From Planctomycetota bacterium (GTDB taxonomy: Bacteria > Planctomycetota > Phycisphaerae > Phycisphaerales > Phycisphaeraceae): a stretch of 9,881 bases of DNA. The DNA lies in the NCBI GenBank assembly GCA_029267795.1, contig JAJUHR010000043.1, positions 1 through 9,881 on the forward strand. The letters are read 5' to 3'. Positions 1 to 6,681 of the stretch are shown piece by piece; positions within the stretch are counted from its first letter, which is position 1, and each line of letters opens with the position of its first letter. The notes beneath the pieces are model-generated. The model had not been told where the DNA came from. It saw only the letters and a list, made by a program, of their open reading frames with translations, and ran no database searches. The position numbers and the translations under genes were made by a program.

Positions 1-265
1 CCAGTTGAGCCCGGCTGGCCATGTACAGTAGCATCTCGCACCGCAGGTCCATGCCCTGGTTATTCGGGTCCAACAGTACCTTGCGGATCTGTTCACCGAT
101 CGCCGTGCCGCCGGGTTCCCGCACGTGGCAGACGCGCACCCCCGCGGACTCGACCAGGGCCGCGAATCGCTTGCACTGGGTGGTCTTACCGCTGCCGTCG
201 GGCCCGTCGAACACGATAAACCGCCCGCGGAGCTTGTGCAGCCAGGCTGGGGGAGCGTCAGCCAT
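1..265 (-). CDS. tmk: Thymidylate kinase, N-terminal part (gene runs off the left edge)
   Basis: Thymidylate kinase phosphorylates dTMP to dTDP with ATP in the cytoplasm, an essential step of dTTP synthesis. Reading leftward from an ATG at 263-265, 88 codons are open to the window edge. Residues 16-30 hold the P-loop (IVFDGPDGSGKTTQ), residues 49-54 the family motif REPGGT, followed by IGEQIR, and residues 77-86 a stretch (EMLLYMASRA) typical of TMK helix regions that position the nucleotide. The N-terminus is about ten residues longer than in the E. coli enzyme. The upstream ATG on this strand near 279 is out of frame, which supports the chosen start. About 60 percent of the usual 200-220 residues lies outside the window, including the lid. 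The gene is divergent from the methyltransferase at 402. The motif match makes the identity near certain. Confidence 0.95.
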   Translation of the reverse strand, partial: MADAPPAWLHKLRGRFIVFDGPDGSGKTTQCKRFAALVESAGVRVCHVREPGGTAIGEQIRKVLLDPNNQGMDLRCEMLLYMASRAQL

Positions 266-293
266 GGACCGCAGAGCATACCTCAACCGCGTT

Positions 294-375
294 CGATCGC
301 GAGGCAGCGACCGTCGATTTTCGATGCCGAATCGCGGCTTTTCGAGCCGCATCGAGCCGCTTTTGCCTCCGATCG
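294..375. repeat. Nested inverted repeats in the tmk/methyltransferase divergent spacer
   Basis: An outer imperfect inverted repeat pairs CGATCGCGAGGC (294-305) with GCCTCCGATCG (365-375), with one unpaired base. Inside it, GCGGCT (334-339) and AGCCGC (345-350) form a perfect 6-bp stem with a 5-base loop. The right arm is repeated: TCGAGCCGC occurs at 342-350 and again at 352-360, the second copy followed by TTTT. The left arm could therefore pair with either copy. It lies between two divergent genes, so it cannot be a normal 3' terminator. It could be an operator, a transcribed 5'-UTR structure of the methyltransferase, or chance in GC-rich DNA. No clear sigma-70 promoter was found beside it. 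Confidence 0.4.
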
Positions 376-401
376 TCGTTGAACCCTAACATAGTCCGCC
401 C

Positions 402-1046
402 ATGAACTACCCCATGGACGATTCTTATTTAAAGCCCTACCGCGAATCGCTGGCGGAGCACGGCACGGACTTCAAAGTCACCCTGTGGGCCAGCCCCCGT
501 GCCCAAACCAAGCGGTTCGAGGTCTTTACACAGATGTGCTTCCTCACGGGTAAGCGCATCCTGGATGCGGGCTGCGGGCGGGGGGATTTCGCAGCGTTCC
601 TCTGCGAGCGCGACACCGCGTTCGAGCGGTACGTGGGCGTGGACGCCCTGCCGGATTTGATCGCGTTCGCTTCGTCGCGCCGGTTGCCGGGCTGCGAGTT
701 CCACTGCGGCGATTTCGTGGTGGACCCGTCGCTGCTGTCGCTCGGCAAGCCCCAGGTGGTTTGCATCTCAGGGGCTTTGAACACTATGGACGAGGCCCGC
801 GTGATGAGGGTGCTCGAGGCGGCGTGGGCGGCGGCCTCAGAATCGCTGGTGTTTAACTTTCTTTCGTCCCGGGCCAAGGTCGTCTCGCCGGTGCACATGG
901 GGCCCGCCCGGCGCCTGGACCCGTTGCGGCTGCTCGACTGGGCTTTGGGCCACACCCCCGCGGTGTCGTTTCGGCAGGACTACTTCAAGAGCGGGCACGA
1001 CGCGACCATCCTGATGCGCAAGCCCCTCTCAGGTCATGCGGGATGA
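402..1046 (+). CDS. Class I SAM-dependent methyltransferase, substrate unknown
   Basis: A 214-residue protein with a seven-beta-strand methyltransferase core. Residues 52-63 are motif I (RILDAGCGRGDF), the glycine-rich loop that holds S-adenosylmethionine. Asp81 in YVGVDA is the acidic residue at the end of strand 2 that usually binds the ribose. HCGDFV (101-106) fits the motif that contacts the adenine. CISGALNTM (121-129) occupies the strand-4 region. The roughly 45 residues before motif I probably form a substrate cap. No motif identifies the substrate, and the neighbours (tmk, a ketosynthase) do not either. The start ATG at 402 has no good Shine-Dalgarno sequence; an in-frame ATG at 414 is an alternative. 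Its 3' end overlaps the convergent ketosynthase gene by 18 bp. Confidence 0.85.
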   Translation: MNYPMDDSYLKPYRESLAEHGTDFKVTLWASPRAQTKRFEVFTQMCFLTGKRILDAGCGRGDFAAFLCERDTAFERYVGVDALPDLIAFASSRRLPGCEFHCGDFVVDPSLLSLGKPQVVCISGALNTMDEARVMRVLEAAWAAASESLVFNFLSSRAKVVSPVHMGPARRLDPLRLLDWALGHTPAVSFRQDYFKSGHDATILMRKPLSGHAG

Positions 1047-2309
1047 TTTCACTTCCCAGAGGTTTTGTATGACTGCCCCGGCGACGTGGCCGGCGAAGCC
1101 ACAGGCGAACACCACGTGAGTCGAAGCTCGGTCAAGGCCCGCGTGTTCTGGGGCGGTCACAGAGGGGGCGCTTTGGATGGTGATCGGGCTTGGCATTGGG
1201 TGCTGCAGCCAGGGCATTGGAGGGCGGGTTCCGGTTTTGGCGCTCATACAAGCAATGACCAGGGAGGCCAGGCCCGAGGCTCCTAACCCGTGGCCGACGG
1301 CCCCCTTGCACGCGTAAAGATCGGGCGGATCTGGTTGCTGAAGCGTGGCGGCGTAGGCTTGCAGTTCCGTGGGGTCGTGGTCGGGTGTGCCTGTGGCGTG
1401 GGGGTGGATGACGTCGATTCGGCGGTTCGCGAACAGCTGCTGGGCCACGCGGCGCAGGGCAGGCATACCCGGCGCGGGGCGGATCAGGTCGTAGCCTTCG
1501 GTCGCCACCGCGGTATCCAGGAGCACGACTTGACTGGGCTGGGGTTGATCGACCGCTTCCAAGACGACCGCGACCCCCATTTCGCTAAGCATGAACCCTG
1601 AGCGGCGGCGATCCAGCGGCAAAGCCCGGTAGCGAAGCGGATCGAGCGGCGCCAATACACCAAGGCGATCGTAACTATAAATCAAGTGGGGCATTAGTGA
1701 AGATTCATAAGATAAGACCAAGGCCTTTTGGGGTGGATTGGGTGGGGTAGTCAAGACGAGGCGGGCTTCGTGCAGGGCGGTTAAACCCGAGGCGCACGCA
1801 GCCACGATGTTAGTGGTCGAACTGAGCGGCAATCGCTGCTGGAGGTGGTAAGAGAGGTAGCCATGCGGTCCTAGTGCGATGCACTCAGCCGCGTCGAGGT
1901 GGGTAGTCTTCGCCTTGCGGTGACAACCACTTGGGTCTTGTAGATACCCGTTGACGGCTGTGGCCAAGGCGTGCATGGCGCCTTTACTGGCACCGATCAC
2001 TGTTGGGATCCCAGCGGGATCGGTATGGGCCATGGCCAGGGCCTCGCGAGCGGCGCGTTCGGCCAGTTCCAGGGCGGGGTCGGAGCTGGTGTGCTGGGCG
2101 CAGGCCACGCAGCCTACGGCGCGAACGAGGGCAACGGGGTCGAGGTTGGGGGGCAGGTTGGCGCAGCGATCCGCGATGGTTTTGCCTTGCAAAAGGCTGG
2201 AGAAGGTGGACCAAGCGGACAGCCCCAGGGGGGTGATCAAGCCCCAGCCGGCGATGACGATGTGCGGGGGTGGTTGGGGTGCGTGAGTGTCGCTGGTGGG
2301 TGGGTCCAT
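1029..2309 (-). CDS. Beta-ketoacyl-ACP synthase (KAS II/FabF-like) family protein
   Basis: This family performs decarboxylative Claisen condensation of an acyl thioester with malonyl-ACP in fatty-acid or polyketide synthesis. The 426-residue protein is close to FabF length (about 413) and has the full active-site set: Cys172 in AACASG, His304 in PHATGTP, and Lys335/His340 in CKGAVGHGLGASG. The N-terminal VIAGWGLITPLG (18-29) matches the usual VVITGMGxVTPLG opening. RRSGFMLSEMGVAVVLE (235-251) and FACGFAGHVAGAVI (401-414) match the conserved DGFVxGEG and FGFGGxN regions, with some divergence. The first 15 or so residues are a proline-rich extension. No acyl-carrier protein, ketoreductase or dehydratase is nearby, so whether it serves primary fatty-acid synthesis or a secondary product cannot be told. 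Divergence at motifs argues against calling it fabF outright. Local GC is low (26 of 60 bases at 1681-1740). The start has no clear ribosome binding site. Confidence 0.88.
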   Translation of the reverse strand: MDPPTSDTHAPQPPPHIVIAGWGLITPLGLSAWSTFSSLLQGKTIADRCANLPPNLDPVALVRAVGCVACAQHTSSDPALELAERAAREALAMAHTDPAGIPTVIGASKGAMHALATAVNGYLQDPSGCHRKAKTTHLDAAECIALGPHGYLSYHLQQRLPLSSTTNIVAACASGLTALHEARLVLTTPPNPPQKALVLSYESSLMPHLIYSYDRLGVLAPLDPLRYRALPLDRRRSGFMLSEMGVAVVLEAVDQPQPSQVVLLDTAVATEGYDLIRPAPGMPALRRVAQQLFANRRIDVIHPHATGTPDHDPTELQAYAATLQQPDPPDLYACKGAVGHGLGASGLASLVIACMSAKTGTRPPMPWLQHPMPSPITIQSAPSVTAPEHAGLDRASTHVVFACGFAGHVAGAVIQNLWEVKSSRMT

Positions 2310-2439
2310 CGCGGAAAAGATTTTACTTAAGGCTCAGCTTGGGCTGCACAGCGGGTTGATTGACGGGTTCGGAATGTGTTCGTAAAGGCTGTTTTGATAG
2401 TTGGTAAAGATCGGTGTGCGTTTGGAGTTGTTTTGTCCG

Positions 2440-2466
2440 ATAATACTAAGGTTGGAACGATGTAAA
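2440..2466 (-). promoter_or_regulatory. Possible sigma-70 promoter for the ketosynthase gene
   Basis: On the minus strand, TTTACA (2461-2466) and TATTAT (2440-2445) resemble -35 and -10 boxes. The spacer is only 15 bases, shorter than the preferred 17, which weakens the call. Transcription would begin near 2432 and give a leader of about 120 bases before the ATG at 2309. It is the most AT-rich promoter-like spot upstream of the gene, but short motifs of this kind also occur by chance. Confidence 0.25.
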
Positions 2467-2543
2467 GAGATAGGCGCGGGTTAATTCCCAAATTCCAAGG
2501 GCAATCGGCCGATAGGGCTGGACGAAGCCGTTGGATCGATGGA

Positions 2544-2573
2544 TTGGCGGGGGAACGCGGCTGGCTCTATACT
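2544..2573 (+). promoter_or_regulatory. Candidate sigma-70 promoter for the indolepyruvate oxidoreductase gene
   Basis: TTGGCG (2544-2549) and TATACT (2568-2573) are separated by 18 bases and face the oxidoreductase gene. The -10 box matches consensus TATAAT at five of six positions; the -35 box is weaker. A start near 2580 would produce a leader of roughly 210 bases that includes the stem-loop at 2598-2653 and the small open frame at 2697. Assigned by motif only. Confidence 0.4.
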
Positions 2574-2597
2574 CTTTTTTAACCTTGACCGAACTGA

Positions 2598-2653
2598 TGA
2601 CACCCTTTTCATCCGCGACCTGCCTGGTTGCCTTTTCCCCGAGCAGGGTGTCA
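2598..2653 (+). promoter_or_regulatory. Nested stem-loop in the oxidoreductase leader
   Basis: TGACACCCT (2598-2606) and AGGGTGTCA (2645-2653) form a perfect 9-bp inverted repeat enclosing 38 bases. Within that loop GCGACC (2615-2620) can pair with GGTTGC (2626-2631), with one G-U pair, around the 5-base loop TGCCT. The element lies just downstream of the candidate promoter and about 140 bases before the oxidoreductase start, so it would be transcribed as part of the leader. There is no T-run after the outer stem, so a simple intrinsic terminator is not supported. An RNA switch, a protein-binding site or a DNA operator are all possible; no known riboswitch class was recognised. Confidence 0.4.
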
Positions 2654-2696
2654 CCGGCTAGAGCCACGAGCTACGGATAGGGCGATCTGTCTTGTG

Positions 2697-2789
2697 ATGT
2701 GCGAGAATCAGCCGCCGGCGTGCAGGCCCTTGGACGAGCTATCGGGTTTGATCAGGGTACGAAACGAGCACTTATCCGGACGATTTTGA
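2697..2789 (+). CDS. Possible 30-codon upstream reading frame (leader peptide)
   Basis: An ATG at 2697 opens a 30-codon frame beginning MCENQPPACRPLDELSG and ending in TGA at 2787-2789. It is in the same frame as the oxidoreductase, whose ATG begins three bases after this stop. Such spacing would allow terminating ribosomes to restart, and the oxidoreductase itself has little Shine-Dalgarno sequence. There is no run of Trp, Phe or Tyr codons as in a classical attenuator, and no strong ribosome binding site before 2697 (an AGGG lies about 17 bases upstream). It may be a chance open frame. Confidence 0.2.
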   Translation: MCENQPPACRPLDELSGLIRVRNEHLSGRF

Positions 2790-2792
2790 GCG

Positions 2793-5700
2793 ATGAAGGT
2801 CGACCCTCGCTTCCTTAAAGACATGGGCAGGGAAATCTTCACCGGCAATGAGTTGTTGGTGAAGGGGGCGTTAGAGGTCGAGGGAGGAGTGCACCTGCTG
2901 ACGGGGTATCCCGGATCGCCGGTGGCGGGGTTTTTCGACGCGCTGGAGTCGATCGGCCCGCTGCTGAACGAGAAGGGGGTGGTGGCCAAGATCGCCAACA
3001 ACGAGGCGTTGTCGGTGGCGATGGTCAATGGCGCCCAGATGGCCGGTTGCCGTGCGATCACCACGTTCAAGTCGGTGGGGGTGCACGTGGCCAGCGACGC
3101 CCTGGCGTTGGGGGTGCTGGCGGGGACGCAGGGGGATTCGGGCGGGTTAATCGTTTGCGGGGACGACCCTTGGAGCGAATCGACGCAGGTGCCGGCGGAC
3201 TCGCGGTTCCTGGCGGAGCATGTGCGGCTGCCGATGCTTGAGCCGTCGTGTCCGCAGGAGGTCAAGGATTGGGTGAACCTGGCGTTCAAGCTGGGGTCGG
3301 CGGGGCGGATTTACATCGGGTACATGATGACGGTGGCGCTGGCGGACGGGGGTGGGACGGTCGAGTGTTACCCCAATCGTTACCCGCAGGTCAACGAGAA
3401 CCAGAAGCGGACGCTCAGCTACGAGCGGGATATCCAGCCACACCTGGAGCAGACGGTGTTGTTGCCGCCGCGGACGGGGCGGCGTGAGGTGGGTTTGGAG
3501 CAGCGGTTTGGGGCGCTAAAGGCTGAGGCGCGGCGTCTGGGGGTGAACACGATCCACCACCGGCCTCAGAAGGACGAGGTGGTGCCGCTGGGCTTTGTCG
3601 CGACGGGGATGGCGTTCGCGTATTTGAACCACGCCCTATCGGAGATGGGGCTGTTCGGGCGGTTGCCGATCCTGCGGCTGGGGCTGAGCTACCCGGTGGA
3701 CGAGCAGATCGTGACGGAGTTTGCCCGGCGGTGTCGGCAGGTCGTGGTGGTGGAGGAGCGGCGGGGTTTTGTTGAGCGGCAGGTGCTGCAGATCCTTAAT
3801 CCGTTGCGGCAGGCTGGGGCGCTGGAGGTGGAGATTTACGGCAAGGCGTTCCCGCAGGGGCTGGCGGGGATCCCCGCGACGCGTGGGCTGAACCCCTCGG
3901 TGTTGATCGAACGGCTGGTGCCGCTGATCAAGGGCCACGCGACGCTGCCGATCGAGCTGACCAACGGGCGGTTGACGGCGGAGCTGGAGCGGGTGAGGCA
4001 GACGGGCGAGTACGAGGTGAACATCCCGGATCGGACGCCGACGTTCTGCCCGGGGTGTCCGCACCGTGATTCGTCGAGCGTGCTGCTGGAGCTGAGGCGG
4101 GACCTGATGGACCCGCAGTACATGCTGCAGCGGCACAAGCGCAAGCCGGTGGACCTGGTGGTGCACGGGGACACGGGCTGCTACACGATGCTGATGTTCG
4201 AGCCGAACAAGCCGCTGATGCACAACTACTCGGGGATGGGGCTGGGCGGGGGGACCGGCAGCGGGGTGGACCCGTTCATCGATAACAAGCAGATCGTGTT
4301 CATGGGGGACGGGACGTTTTTCCATTCGGGGCAGGTGGCGATCAGCCATTCGATCGGCGCCGGCCAAGACATCACGTACATCATCCTGGACAACAAGACG
4401 ACGGCGATGACCGGCCACCAGACCCACCCCGGGGTGGGGTGCGATCTGACGGGGCGGCCGACGTTTGCGCAGGACATCGAGCGGATCGTGCGGGCGATGA
4501 TCCCTCGGCAGCTGGCGAAGGACGTGATCGTGGCGCGGGCGAATCCGGAGGACCGGCAGCGGTACCGCAAGCTGGTGGAGCAGGCGGTGCTCAGCGACGG
4601 GGTGAAGGTGATCATCGCGGACAAGGAGTGCGGGATCACGCTGCACCGGCGGGCGCGTTCGAAGGAGCGTGCGGTGCAGGAGGGGCTGGGGTACCTGCCC
4701 CGCAAGACGCACATGAACGTGGCGACGGAGGTGTGCGAGTTCTGCCTGGAGTGCACGAACCAGACGGGGTGCCCGGGGCTGAAGATCGTCGGGACGGATT
4801 ACGGCCCGAAGATCCAGACGGACTTTTCGTGGTGCGTGAACGACGGGGCGTGCCAGCGGATCAGGGCGTGCCCATCGTTTGAAGAGGTGACGGTGGTGCG
4901 GAAGAGGCCGCCGCGTCAGGGGGACGAGCACGTGGACCTGACGGACCTGCCGGAACCTCCGCGGCCGCTGCACGCGGACCAGCAGACGTGGCGGTGTTAC
5001 CTAGCGGGCGTGGGGGGGATGGGGATCGGGCTGTGCACGGCGATATTGGTGGCTGCTGGGCACGAGATGGGCTACCACGTGCAGTTTCTGGACAAGAAGG
5101 GGCTGGCGATCCGCAACGGCGGGGTGTTCAGCCAACTGGTGTACACGCGGATGGACCCGTCGGCGCGGGCGGGCGCGGTGGAGCAGCGTCCTGGGGCGAG
5201 CGGCTGCGGCCCGAGCGTGGCGTTGTGCACGACGCCGGTGATCCCTTACGGCAAGGCGGACCTGATCCTGGGCGTGGACCTGCTGGAAGCGACGCGGAGC
5301 ATCGACCCGCGGCACCCGCACCGTGTGGCATCGCCGGACCGAACGGCGGCGGTGGTGAACACGGCCAAGACGCCCACGATCCTGACGCTGATGGGGCGCG
5401 AGAATTTCTCCGTCGACAGCCTGGAGGGGGCGCTGCGGCGGTATACCCACCGGGGTCACTACTTTGGGTTCAACGTGGGGGATCTGTGCGAGCGGGTGCT
5501 CGATTCGAAGCTGTACGCGAACATCATGATGTTGGGGATTGCGTACCAGAAGGGGTACCTGCCGCTGAAGATCGAGGCGTTGGAGCGGGCGATCCACAGG
5601 GTGGTGAGGCAGGACGTGGCGCGGAACCTGCGGGCGTTCAATATCGGGCGGAAGATCGCGGTGCAGCCGGGGTTGTTTGTGGTCGAGCCGCAGCACGAGT

Positions 5701-6557
5701 ACGAGACGGCGCGCCGGGCGGTGCGGCGGAAGACCAACACGCTGCGGGCCCAGTTCGGCGGCGGTCGTCGGGCGGAGCGGATCGCCAAGCAGTTCCGCGT
5801 GTTGCTGAAGCAGACGTTCCGGGCGACACGCGGACACCGGGTGGACGATGCGCTGCGGCGGGACGTGGTGATCCGCGCGTACGACTGCCTGATCTGGGGT
5901 GGGATCGGCTACGCCCGGCAGTACTGCCACCGGTTGGTGGACGTGTTCCAGAAGGACAGCCCCGAGCGGGGGTACGCGATTACGCGGGCGGCGGTGTGGA
6001 ACCTGGCGAAGGTGATGCTGATTAAGGACGAGGTGTACGTGGCCGCGATGCTGACGAACCCGGAGAAGTACAAGCGGGATCGGAGGCGGTTCAACGTCAA
6101 CCCGAACAACGGGGACCGGATCGTCTATCGGCATTACAACCAGCCGGAGTTTGAGCTGTTTGGGTGCCGGGTGCGGTTCGATTGGAAGAGCCGCGAGTGG
6201 CAGCTGAGGCTGATGAGCCGGATGGGGTTTCTGCGGTCGCTGATGCCGCGGTGGCATCATCGCGAGCGGGAGTTCCGGGACTGGTACGTGCAGCTGCTGG
6301 ACCGGTTCGATTGGTCGCCGGCGAAGGGGGTGCGGGAGTACCAGCGGTGGCTGGAGGTCCTGCGTGTGCCGGAGTCGGTCAGCGGTTTCCGCGAGGTGCG
6401 TTACCCGAAGATGGAGGCGGCGAAGCGGCGGGTGGAGGAGTTGTTCGCCACGGACATCGACCTGTTCGAGCCGGAGGGCGTGGCTGCGCCGCAGGTGGTG
6501 GTGAAGATCAAGTCTCCTATCTTGCGATTGCCGGTGTTGGATTCCAGCGGGGTGTAA
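2793..6557 (+). CDS. Single-chain indolepyruvate:ferredoxin oxidoreductase family protein (fused alpha, Fe-S, gamma and DUF6537-like parts)
   Basis: Family members oxidatively decarboxylate aryl pyruvates such as indolepyruvate to aryl-acetyl-CoA, passing electrons to a low-potential carrier, in aromatic amino-acid breakdown. The 1254-residue chain shows, in order: the pyruvate-oxidoreductase N-domain (about 15-200; LLTGYPGSPVAGFFD, then NNEALSVAMVNGAQMAG); a transketolase-C-like domain (about 260-380; PVDEQIV, VVVVEERRGFVERQ); a thiamine diphosphate domain (about 415-620; CPGCPHRD, GDTGCYTM, MGDGTFFHSG, ILDNKTTAMTGHQ); an iron-sulfur region with Cys648, 651, 654, 660, 681, 687 and 693; a gamma domain (about 733-890; AGVGGMGIG, DKKGLAIRNGGVFSQ); and a C-terminal helical region matching DUF6537 style (LAKVMLIKDE, VSGFREVRYPKMEAAKRR). 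It is slightly longer than the typical 1150-1200 residues of the fused family. An in-frame stop at 2787-2789 fixes the start at or after 2793; an ATG at 2823 is the alternative. No separate small subunit is adjacent. The exact 2-oxo acid substrate is inferred from family only. Confidence 0.92.
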   Translation: MKVDPRFLKDMGREIFTGNELLVKGALEVEGGVHLLTGYPGSPVAGFFDALESIGPLLNEKGVVAKIANNEALSVAMVNGAQMAGCRAITTFKSVGVHVASDALALGVLAGTQGDSGGLIVCGDDPWSESTQVPADSRFLAEHVRLPMLEPSCPQEVKDWVNLAFKLGSAGRIYIGYMMTVALADGGGTVECYPNRYPQVNENQKRTLSYERDIQPHLEQTVLLPPRTGRREVGLEQRFGALKAEARRLGVNTIHHRPQKDEVVPLGFVATGMAFAYLNHALSEMGLFGRLPILRLGLSYPVDEQIVTEFARRCRQVVVVEERRGFVERQVLQILNPLRQAGALEVEIYGKAFPQGLAGIPATRGLNPSVLIERLVPLIKGHATLPIELTNGRLTAELERVRQTGEYEVNIPDRTPTFCPGCPHRDSSSVLLELRRDLMDPQYMLQRHKRKPVDLVVHGDTGCYTMLMFEPNKPLMHNYSGMGLGGGTGSGVDPFIDNKQIVFMGDGTFFHSGQVAISHSIGAGQDITYIILDNKTTAMTGHQTHPGVGCDLTGRPTFAQDIERIVRAMIPRQLAKDVIVARANPEDRQRYRKLVEQAVLSDGVKVIIADKECGITLHRRARSKERAVQEGLGYLPRKTHMNVATEVCEFCLECTNQTGCPGLKIVGTDYGPKIQTDFSWCVNDGACQRIRACPSFEEVTVVRKRPPRQGDEHVDLTDLPEPPRPLHADQQTWRCYLAGVGGMGIGLCTAILVAAGHEMGYHVQFLDKKGLAIRNGGVFSQLVYTRMDPSARAGAVEQRPGASGCGPSVALCTTPVIPYGKADLILGVDLLEATRSIDPRHPHRVASPDRTAAVVNTAKTPTILTLMGRENFSVDSLEGALRRYTHRGHYFGFNVGDLCERVLDSKLYANIMMLGIAYQKGYLPLKIEALERAIHRVVRQDVARNLRAFNIGRKIAVQPGLFVVEPQHEYETARRAVRRKTNTLRAQFGGGRRAERIAKQFRVLLKQTFRATRGHRVDDALRRDVVIRAYDCLIWGGIGYARQYCHRLVDVFQKDSPERGYAITRAAVWNLAKVMLIKDEVYVAAMLTNPEKYKRDRRRFNVNPNNGDRIVYRHYNQPEFELFGCRVRFDWKSREWQLRLMSRMGFLRSLMPRWHHREREFRDWYVQLLDRFDWSPAKGVREYQRWLEVLRVPESVSGFREVRYPKMEAAKRRVEELFATDIDLFEPEGVAAPQVVVKIKSPILRLPVLDSSGV

Positions 6558-6593
6558 AGCGGTTTGAAGGCGTGCGTTGTGGTTTTGCGAGGT

Positions 6594-6625
6594 CCCACCG
6601 CCGGTTGCCTGGGAGCGGCGGTTGG
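6594..6625 (+). terminator. Stem-loop downstream of the oxidoreductase gene, possible weak terminator
   Basis: ACCGCCG (6597-6603) pairs perfectly with CGGCGGT (6616-6622) around a 12-base loop. After one mismatch two further C-G pairs extend the stem (6594-6595 with 6624-6625). It sits 37 bases after the oxidoreductase stop and 57 bases before the next start. Only a short GTGTTT follows, not a proper T-run, so it may slow but not end transcription, or be a chance structure in GC-rich DNA. Confidence 0.3.
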
Positions 6626-6660
6626 TGTTTGCCGGTTGGTGGGGGCTTGCGCGTGACGGC

Positions 6661-6670
6661 GGGGAGGGAG
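6661..6670 (+). promoter_or_regulatory. Strong purine-rich ribosome binding site for the lipoprotein gene
   Basis: GGGGAGGGAG ends 11 bases before the GTG at 6682. An in-frame TAA at 6676-6678 rules out any earlier start, so this site supports GTG 6682, although GTG codons at 6688 and 6694 are also within range. Confidence 0.5.
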
Positions 6671-6681
6671 CTGGGTAAGCT

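Larger units (their letters stand above)
2310..2792. other. Non-coding region between ketosynthase and oxidoreductase genes
   Basis: About 480 bases between two divergent genes without a convincing protein gene of ordinary size. It is less GC-rich than the coding DNA to its right. It contains promoter-like sequences for each flanking gene, a nested stem-loop at 2598-2653, and a 30-codon open frame at 2697-2789, each listed separately. A 73-codon leftward frame (2446-2667) exists but has no ribosome binding site or recognisable motif. I saw no tRNA and recognised no riboswitch consensus. Confidence 0.6.

Noticed and set aside
21..389. 122-codon plus-strand open frame over the tmk start
   Set aside because: Antisense to a confident thymidylate kinase N-terminus; product has no recognisable features.
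2598..2653. The 9-bp inverted repeat as ends of a small transposable element
   Set aside because: Only 56 bases end to end and no flanking target-site duplication was seen.
2446..2667. 73-codon minus-strand open frame in the non-coding region
   Set aside because: No recognisable motif, no ribosome binding site seen, and it overlaps the candidate promoter and the stem-loop of the oxidoreductase leader.
3636..4973. Long minus-strand open frame (445 codons) inside the oxidoreductase gene
   Set aside because: Its product is extremely rich in Arg, His, Pro and Leu with no domain, as expected for the antisense of a GC-rich gene; the plus-strand frame is a clear enzyme.
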